Of a stretch of DNA of 64,000 bases, positions 55,982 through 64,000 are shown one piece after another. A program made the translations under genes and the position numbers. Each line of letters begins with the position of its first letter. Positions within the stretch are counted from its first letter, which is position 1. Source of the DNA: Ciona intestinalis (taxonomy: Eukaryota > Chordata > Ascidiacea > Phlebobranchia > Cionidae); contig NW_004190446.2 in NCBI RefSeq assembly GCF_000224145.3, positions 201,416 to 265,415 on the forward strand, written 5' to 3'. The notes beneath the pieces were generated by a model. It was not told the DNA's origin, ran no database searches, and saw nothing but the letters and a program-made list of their open reading frames with translations.

Positions 55982-58900
55982 ATGTCGAACGGTTGTGACG
56001 TAATATTCCCTCGATCTCCGTTAAGTTCGAGAAAGATGAATCGATCAACTTCGTTTCGTATCGATGATCTGTTGAGAGGAAAAGCTACATTTAAACAAGA
56101 ACATCCGGAGGTGAGTTAGTTGTTTCAGAATATAGAATGTAACAGATTTGTCTCTTTCGTTATATAAAAAACCTTTATGCTAACTTTTCGTCTGCCATAC
56201 AAAGACATTGGAGTTTTAACTTTTTATTAATATTTAAAGAACCACTTGATCGTATTTTCATGACCTAAAAGAGCGTTTTTAGTTGTTAAAACACTTAGAA
56301 AATAATGGATATTATATCCGACCGGTATCCATCTTACCCCACACTACTCAATGTATTTTCTTACGTCAAAATCCCGCGTACCAAACCACAAAAATAAACT
56401 ATACTGTCTAAATTAAAGTTTAATTCCCCACCTTTCAGATGAAGTTGGAAAGAGATCATTTCTCACCCTCCCCGAGTCCATCAACTCCCCCCGATATTTC
56501 CCCATCATTTGGGATGCAAGGGATCATCCCAAGAAGCATCCAGGAGCATCTACATCAGAGATCCTTGGCTCCCCGCATCCCCTACACGTTATCACCTTTC
56601 ATGAACTTCGGGATGAACTTTATGCCACAAAATACTGGTTATTTACTTAACAGAGGTGAGTTACAGATATTGGCCCTGCACTTAAAATAATCTTCTTTCT
56701 GCTACAAAAAAAAAGAAGTACATTACATACAAAACGTTAGTTTTTTAACAAAAAATAATTTTATAGTGCCTGAAAGCCAACTCGTATTCTATGGTATAAT
56801 ATATCCTACATGTTCTGGTTTGCAATGAAGAAAACCGTATCATATATATGGGCAGTATATTACGTATAAAAACTACAAAGTGCATAGTATATTTCTAACC
56901 AGTATACCACACCTTACCACACAGCAGCTGCCGATATGATGAGCTTATATCCTTCTGTGCCCCTTGCAACAAACTCCTTGTACAACCAACTTTTACTAAG
57001 AGACCGATTCCTTCAATTTGCCGAACAATCCGGTAGCTCGAGAAAATGTCGCAGGTCAGATAGTTAAACCGTAACTTGTACACTAAACCTGTAAATATAC
57101 TGTGTAATTTTGTACATTTAATCGCAACCTAAAACTGTCTTAACAGAACTTATAATGACTAAACATAAACTGTAAACACGATACTGCTAAAGCGAAACTA
57201 TAACGCGGTATACGAACTGCAAATATTTATATAATTGCTCATTGTTGAATGTGCCATATATTTTATCACGCATTAAGCGTAAATCTCCCCTAAAACAACT
57301 TAACATGAATAAACTGTTGCATTACAACTGAACTTGCCATTCCTACTACTGGTTTACACGTTTGTTACGACACAATTGCGAAGAAATTTAACCAATCAAC
57401 GGCGCCGCAGAAATTTAAATTTTACGCGCATTAATTATTATCAGTGATGACCATTCTGCTTTTATAAATTTGTTTTTTTTAATGCATTCAGGGGAGCAAA
57501 AAAGAGCATTTTGAGTTGTTTGTTGCACTGGGAACAACATGAATAAAAATATAAATCTATTTTAATCTTAACCTAGAAACAAAAAACTCCTACAACTGAT
57601 ATTTATTATATTTTTTTTATAAAAAAAGGCTACGAATAAAAACATTTGATGGCGTATTTAACACAATGCCCTTTCGTTCTTAATACGTAGGTAAACATAC
57701 TCTTTGTTACTTTAATCGAATAGGAAAATAAAATCTGTTTCATTTGTGCTAATTTTTAAGTAAATTTATGATTTTTAACAGAAGCCGAACCGTATTCACC
57801 GAATCTCAATTAATTTCGCTTGAGAAGCGTTTTGAGCGACAAAAATATCTTTCCACCCCCGATCGGATGGAGTTAGCCGATGCTTTGGGCCTCACGCAAC
57901 TACAAGTAAAAACTTGGTATCAGAATCGGAGAATGAAATGGAAGAAACAGGTAAATGGTTGAACAAATAAATGAATGTTATTTGTTATTCTCGTGTGGCG
58001 TGGTAACGGTAGTCGTTATAAATCGGGTGTTCTGTTTCATACACCTCGTGCCCGCTGTTTTATGAATGGGCGACAATTTGGATAACCCATTAGTGGCCAC
58101 TAAGTTTAAATGAAAACGTGTACATAAATGTAGTAAAAAAAATTGTTTTCCTGCATACATACTGTCGATATTTACTACGTTTTATTATTTGTTGTCCTTT
58201 TGAACTAATAACGCATCAAAGAATGATTTTCACAAATTAAATCTAAACAAATAAAAAAGATCCTTAATTTAAAATGATGGTTTTGTAATAATCGCTGTAC
58301 TACGTCATATACGGATCATTGTGACACCGGCTACGTAAAAATCTCCGCCATTTTGATAAAGATTAAAATTTCCAGGTTGTAGTTAAAGCGTGGAGGTAAT
58401 TGTAGATCAAACGTGAGCGAGCAGGTGCGGGTAAAGGGGACAGGATAGATGTTAAGTGTCGACGTTTCGCGTTCAAAGCGTTCGGAACGAAAGCGAAAAT
58501 ATTTTATGTTTTGTTTATGTTGAAACGCGTCATTGGGGCGGGAAGACTACACCTTGAGATGAAAGCCGCCACATGTGTTACAAACATGTGTTGTACATGT
58601 GTAACAACTCCGAACCTAATAATCCACAACCAGTTTTCTCCTCTCTGTAATACTGAGATTATTTAAAAAACACATAACACGTAAAAAATAACTAAACCAG
58701 AAATATAGCTTTGAAAATTTTTAATTAAGTAAAATATATGTATATATATTATTAAAACATATGTATATACCACATACAACTCGTTAACCCACTTAATAAC
58801 TTAAAAATTTACCGACATCATTTTGAAAACACACAACATTGGAACAATAATCAAGCAGAAATATTTCTTCGAGAAATTTAAATAATGTAAAACATTGTAT

Positions 58901-59392
58901 TTTTTTACAAGAACCAAACTTCATATATTCATAGATTAGGGATAAGATGGTTTTTCAATTCCTTACACCTTTAAATTGTTAAAAACACGAGTACAAAATG
59001 TGGGATATTAAGCGCTAACGGTGTTCATCCTACCCCAACCTAATATATGTCAGGATTAATTAAACTACTCCAACATAATAATGTCATTAGGATACCATTC
59101 CCAGTTAACTTAGATAAATATGAAATATGTCTTATTTAATAATTACTTTTACCTGAAGGTGCAACAAAGTGAGTCTTCCACGGATTCCGAGCACGACCAT
59201 CTTTCCCCGGATTCCACAAGACCGTACAACCAGCTTCATAGACCTAGCGCAGACATCGGGACTTCCAGAAACGCCAACGGCGATTCAACTCCCGAAACCC
59301 GGCGGAAATTCGAAACTAATCCAGAGGTCTTGAGTACCGAGTATTTGCGCAATCCAAGCACAGAAAATGAAAGCAGGGGATCATCAACGTGA
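55982..59392 (+). CDS. BARX: BARX-class homeobox transcription factor
   Basis: Five exons with matching phases: 55982-56110, 56439-56655, 56925-57054, 57782-57950 and 59159-59392, encoding 292 residues. The homeodomain (about residues 157-216, split between exons 3 and 4) contains [38 protein letters not shown] and [14 protein letters not shown]. It is almost the same as vertebrate BARX1/2, with Gln at position 50. Exon 1 has an eh1-like motif, SFRIDDLL (about 24-31), the Groucho-binding type found in Bar-class proteins. The linker is Ser/Pro-rich and the C-terminus is acidic and Ser-rich ([17 protein letters not shown]). BARX factors pattern pharyngeal, stomach and skeletal tissues in vertebrates. 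Since ascidians carry few BARX copies, BARX1 and BARX2 cannot be told apart here. Confidence 0.94.
57990..58110 (-). repeat. SINE fragment in BARX intron 4
   Basis: GTTATAAATCGGGTGTTCTG, CATACACCTCGTGCCCGCTG and GGATAACCCATTAGTGGCCA, the SINE tail and body in reverse order, 40 bp after the homeodomain exon. Confidence 0.7.
58930..59050. repeat. Decayed inverted-repeat element in BARX intron 4
   Basis: GGGATAAGATGG on the left and TGTTCATCCTACCCCAACCT with AATATAT on the right, with the internal AAATTGTTAAAAACACGAGT typical of the family. A similar remnant lies at about 56265-56345 in BARX intron 1. Confidence 0.6.
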
Positions 59393-62235
59393 ATCCCAAT
59401 GTACATACAATAACAAGTTATTCTAGCTTTACGTGTGATTTAAATATCCCCCAAAACTGTGTTTTATACAGACTTTGGGTTGATTTATTTTTCTTGCTGG
59501 CAAGTTTCATTACTATATCACCACCGAATGTGGGATTCGAACCAAGTGCCTTCGTGTTTCGATCTAAGACTTTTCTGTGACAATTCATCAACTGTTTCCT
59601 CATTAATGCGTCGAATTGAGATGTAATAAAACATTGACAAACCAAATCATTCTGTGTAGTCAGCAGTGTATTACATCTTCGTAGGTGGGAACTGGAGTGA
59701 TTCATTTATTCTTAGCTGTTTTAATTTGATCTTTGCTACTTCATTCGAAGAGATACAAATATTGTTATGAGAATGAAAGAATGATGTAAAAAATAAGTCT
59801 TCAGATCTATAAGCCGTTCAGCTTTTCGAAGGCAATATATATTTGCTCGCGTGTACGTCACACCAAATATGGTAGTATTCTATGACGTCACCGAGAGGTC
59901 CAAAATTACTTCATTCGAAAAGTTGCGGAAATTATTAATTACAAGATCCGATTTTTAACTTTCAAAGCGATGAAGATTCCTGTCAGAGTGTCGTCTTCCT
60001 TTAAACGCGTCTGATACTTTGAAGTGATAATTATGAAGGATCAAACGCCAATTAACTTAAAATACTTAATCCAATTCAACAATCTTTTAAAGGGGGTGGC
60101 AAACGTTGTCATTTTGTCCATTTATAACATTTCCTCTTTCGGGTTCGCGCTCTTCAGCTTCAAAAGCGTAACATTGAAACTTAATTGTATAGAGAGGACA
60201 TGAAGCGTAATGACACAACCCTTCCTAATGTTTAGGAAAACGTTTAACAAACATGATGTGTTTGCGACAACATCAAGTCTTTCAGTTTCAACATCGAGAT
60301 AAATGGAGCTAAGATATTAAGTTTGCATCAAACACGTTTCGAACTTTTTATTTGGAAATATAAGTTACTAAAATGAATTTTTTCTCTGCATAGCGGACAA
60401 AATTCCGCGTTAATATCGTTTCTAATGCGCGTTTTAAGATTTTTTTGTTAATAAACCCAGTTGAAACATTGAGGTAGAAACACATTTGCGGAAGAGAATA
60501 TTTCTGTAATCTTTTGTCCTATAATGATTTTTTTGATTGAGCGCAAAATATGGTTTATTGTATTTAACAAATAATTCGTTTTAATAATAAAAAGCGGATT
60601 TTGAAAACTCCAAAAAAAAAGAAAATTGGAAATAAATTAAAAGGTGAAACGACCCAGGAATCTAAAACGGGTTTCGGCACAAGCGTGGCAGGTGCGGGGA
60701 GGTTGGAACGGAAACGTCGGAATTTTAACAGCCTTGGTGGGGTCGACAGGGCGCATGGGGCCCTTGTCATCCTGAGGACATTAGCGTAGAGTCGCGAAGA
60801 TGAAAGATTCATTGTCAAAACCGCGACATTGGTTCGTGCAATTGTTGGGACCGCTTTGGACCTCCGCGACCATTATGACGTAACACATGGGTTTATGTTC
60901 CGCTCTCGATCGCGCGTGTAAAGGATATTAGAAGCCGCGATGTCGCGATGGGCAATTACATCCCTTTTATCGTCGAAAACAATCGTTGGAACAATGATAA
61001 TGTTGATGTCTAGAATGTCAACTTAAAAAAGAAAGAATTCGTGATTAAAATATCTAAGGCAACGACAGTCGTTATAACACGAGTGTTTTGATTTATAAAC
61101 CTCGTGCTTTTGAGTTACCACGTACGTGACTTTGTGGGAGATTTTTTTTGTGCTTTATTATCTGTGTGCATATATGAAAATATAATATAGTTTTGCGCTG
61201 GTTTAAAAATAATAAAATAAGTTGAGTTGAACAGCATTACGGTGTGTCACATTCGTATTAAAGTCTTATTTCATTTGACACATATATAGATATAGCGCTG
61301 GTAATTTTTTAATAAATAAAAAACCTGAAGTCATAGAAAGTTAACATCTGATTTAAAGAAAACGTTTGTATAATTATCGCTATTAACAAGACACCATTCA
61401 ATTGAAACAACGAAGAGAAGGAAAATAGCGACAAAAAGACCAGCAGGTCCGCGACACGCGTCTAAATGACGTCACTCTAGCTCTAAAACCTTCGATCTTT
61501 TTTCCAATTAAAAACAAATTATCTTCTACTTTCACGGCTATTTCGAGTCAAGGGATTGATATTGGTTTTAAATTGGAGATAACCTGGCTTTGCCCCCATA
61601 CTGGCCCATCAATCATTCTATTCATGGCCATTAAGCTTCCGTATGTACGTCATGCCTCGGTGAACTTGTATATGAAGCTGACGTAATTACTTCCCACGTG
61701 ATATTTTGACATTATGATGCAACAGCTGATTAAACAAGCAAGTTATTAAAAGTTGAGGTTACTTTAGAGGATGCAAAGTTTAAGAGGGAATCTATGGGCG
61801 GTCATTTTCGATTATTAAAATAAGATAAACGACTGTAACTTATTTAACCTCGCATGGCCGGAAAACGATGTCACCCTAGATTTTACCCTGCTGTTAGGTG
61901 AGTATATATAAATGTAACTTACTTTATCCTCGCGTGGCCGGAAAACGACAGTCGTTATAACACAGGTGTTGTGTTCCATACACCTCGTGCCCGCTTACAA
62001 GTTACCACGTATGTATTTTTGTGCGAGTAACGTTGTTTTTTCAACTAGTGAAAAATGCGTGTTTTATACGTGGTTTACGCTCACATGCTCGCTGCCAAGT
62101 TGCAAATATGTTGCAGTATGTAAATGGCCGTCCGAATGACTAGGATTTAGACCAGAGTTGGCCCATTGACCCACCCATGTTCATCGTACAAACCATATTT
62201 AGCGCATCCCTATATTTAATATCGGATCGTATATA
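59393..62235. other. Noncoding region downstream of BARX
   Basis: No gene that I can support. It contains SINE tails at 61060-61145 (minus) and 61840-62030, TGACGTCA-type sites near 59883 and 61467, and the GC-rich block described separately. Confidence 0.5.
60640..61000. promoter_or_regulatory. GC-rich candidate regulatory block downstream of BARX
   Basis: It stands out from AT-rich surroundings with many CpG dinucleotides (GGAACGGAAACGTCGG, CCGCGACATTGG, TCTCGATCGCGCGTG, CCGCGATGTCGCGATGGG) and contains no repeat family seen elsewhere in the window. Base composition is seen; an enhancer or an unannotated promoter is inferred. Confidence 0.35.
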
Positions 62236-62239
62236 CCGT

Positions 62240-62438
62240 ATATACAGTAGGGGGGAGATGGGACACCGTTAGCACATAATGTCCAAATATCCTGATCGTG
62301 TTTTAAACAAATAACAGCGGTCTATGGGAGTCGTGAGGAAGCGGTTTTATAACTCTTGGAATGTTTTTTGTTTACTACCAAATGGGACGAGAAAATTGAA
62401 TGAAAAGGTGTCCCATCTTTCCCCACCCTATACTATAT
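62240..62438. repeat. Inverted-repeat element copy near the window end
   Basis: TATACAGTAGGGGGGAGATG at the left and TCCCATCTTTCCCCACCCTA with TACTATAT at the right. The interior (CCTGATCGTGTTTTAAACAA, TCTATGGGAGTCGTGAGGAA) is nearly the same as at 15569. Confidence 0.85.
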
Positions 62439-62909
62439 CAATAAATAGTGGGGAAAACAGGCTCGGATTTGGGGCAAAGATTATAAATGGCTTCTTTATA
62501 CAGCAGTGTTATATTAGACCTCCTTTCACGTCGGTTAATCATCGGAAGCAATCTTCGCTTTTGAAGCCAAGTGTGACAAAACAATGGGTATTATGAGCAA
62601 GTAGATTATTAAATTCCGGGGCTGGGAGTGTGCGGTTAAAGTTGCACTTTTACGCTCGACTTACGGTAACAGGAAATTAACGCTGCGTTTTAATAAACCT
62701 ACAACATAGATATCATAAACATGGGAACAAATTGCCCGCTGTGCAACCATGCGTGTCAAAAATAAAATTACTTTTCAACCGAAGTTAGCTTCTGTATAAA
62801 TGCTGCTTAAACCAATACTAAAAAAATATCTGGGCTGAACAACGCTTGGTTTAAAATGTAGATATTTCTCCGTATGGTTTGACACCCGTCTTGTAGCGTA
62901 CTCCGGTCC

Positions 62910-63045
62910 CATAAAACGTACTGTTTCTGTTCTGATACCTGGGTTGGAGTAATAGCCGTGTTTTGCCCAAGAACACTTATACGGCCACATTGGTAGCCAC
63001 AACGAGCATCGAACCCAGTAACATTTTGTTACAGTCAGGTCGCTT
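62910..63045 (-). repeat. SINE fragment, reverse orientation
   Basis: TGGGTTGGAGTAATAGCCGT, TTTGCCCAAGAACACTTATA and GGTAGCCACAACGAGCATCG, SINE body phrases read in reverse. Confidence 0.6.
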
Positions 63046-63169
63046 AAGTCATGGCGCTGTTATTAAATTTGTGTGGTTTTGGTATAATTGAAATGTAACA
63101 TATAGCACAGCGCGGATATTTATATTCTATTTAATTAATTACATCAATGCGGGTAAGCATGCATCGTTA

Positions 63170-63240
63170 GATGACGTCACGTTGCATATGACGCTACATA
63201 CACCATGACGTCACAGAATATGACGTCACGATTAAAAGTA
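63170..63240. promoter_or_regulatory. Cluster of palindromic CRE sites
   Basis: Three full TGACGTCA sites lie within about 60 bp (near 63174, 63209 and 63223), with a related TGACGCTAC between them. Single further sites lie near 63364 and 63920, with half-sites TGACGTAA near 63299 and TGACGTAT near 63964. This octamer is the binding site for CREB/ATF bZIP dimers. The sites are seen; regulation of BARX or of the next gene is inferred. Confidence 0.5.
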
Positions 63241-63582
63241 GAACAGTTGACGTTGTAGCAGCGAAAAACGTACATAGAAAAAAGCGGTATCTTAATTGTG
63301 ACGTAACAATAATTACGTAGTCGAACAATCACTTCGTTCCAGAAGCTTGTTATCTCGTCCCTGTGACGTCATAATAATCACCGTTATTCGAGGTCAAGTC
63401 AGAAAATTTTTAACTTTTTACGGGGTATAAGACAAAGGGGTTTATTGCTTGTTTTGGTCAGTTTTAGCAAGACTTTATATTAACAATTTATATTCACCAA
63501 TGGTATATCTCTATAGCAGCACGAAATGTTATGTATGACTATGATAACACAAGGAAATGAGAATACGGGGGTTGTAACTTAC

Positions 63583-63700
63583 ATGTGAAACTGGCCGACA
63601 TCTTTTGTTCATGCGTGGTTGGTGTGAGCATCCTTACAGAGTCCCCGCTTATAGTAATGAACTTGCCAGGTTCCATAACAGATTCAAAGGCGGCGAAACC
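63583..63700 (-). CDS. Unassigned exon of a gene continuing beyond the window
   Basis: A 118-bp open stretch with good splice borders on the minus strand: acceptor CCATACAG at the high end, donor ACAT|GTAAGT at the low end. It reads GFAAFESVMEPGKFITISG, then DSVRMLTPTTHEQKMSASF. The phrase FESVxxPGKFI recalls beta-trefoil repeats (IL-1, FGF or AbfB-like), but one exon is too little to decide. No partner exon is seen within the window. The rest of 63046-64000 shows no other feature except the CRE sites. Confidence 0.4.
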
Positions 63701-64000
63701 CTGTATGGAAATATTAATATAAATTAACTTGGTATATCTTGAAAGAACCGACGTTTCGTCTGTCTAATCTGCATAAAGTTTCTTATTATATTTGATTTCT
63801 GCATTAAAATAAACGCTCGTATATAGCTAAAGCGGTCGGCTTTACAGATATTTTGTTATGAAATGGCATTAAGGGTTTTAGAATAACTTATTACGCATAA
63901 ACGGTGATATAGTTTATGGTGACGTCATTTTAACAGTTAATACATTACGTAACAATAAGCATTATGACGTATTTACGGCAATGAATTTGTCTTGTCTTGT

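Noticed and set aside
60601-60789. 62-codon frame starting KTPKKKKIGNKLKG
   Set aside because: It has no ATG start and lies in a GC-rich noncoding block, with no splice signals or family match.

Overview
The window reads as an ascidian (tunicate) chromosome segment, most like Ciona. It is AT-rich and eukaryotic, with short GT-AG introns, chordate gene families (BARX, LOXHD1, GALNT11, B4GAT1, TGFBRAP1) and many tRNA-derived SINEs and small inverted-repeat elements. Runs of about 50 N at 21387, 39086, 39874 and 54968 mark assembly gaps. Species identity is inferred from gene content and style, not from a search.

Layout. (1) 1-4.8 kb: two divergent genes without visible introns, a TGFBRAP1/VPS3 tethering subunit (minus) and a B4GAT1-like glucuronyltransferase (plus), with a 150-bp foldback element between them. 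(2) 6.7-12.2 kb: a 12-exon GALNT11-type polypeptide GalNAc-transferase (minus); every exon junction keeps phase. (3) 12.2-16.2 kb: repeat-rich intergenic DNA. (4) 16.2-17.9 kb: a secreted protein made largely of Ser-Gly runs, acidic patches and repeated furin-type RKRR sites. (5) 18-33 kb: an AT-rich cluster of tiny genes. At least six encode 49-82-residue hydrophobic proteins sharing a G-x(4-6)-G-x-[PA]-A core. They also share duplicated flanks, similar 3' regions and a splice-acceptor-like motif just before the start. This family is not one I recognise. (6) 33.3-54.6 kb: a LOXHD1-type gene (minus) of about 40 exons and at least 16 PLAT repeats, with a phase-compatible acidic exon that could end a short isoform and with redundant gap-flanked contigs inside it. 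(7) 56.0-59.4 kb: a five-exon BARX homeobox gene (plus). (8) 59.4-64 kb: noncoding DNA with a GC-rich block, a cluster of palindromic CRE (TGACGTCA) sites and one unassigned minus-strand exon.

The large genes are unrelated housekeeping, glycosylation, sensory and developmental genes, not a pathway. The parts that look new are the Ser-Gly/RKRR repeat precursor and the adjacent family of microproteins, which appear to be local, recently duplicated genes.
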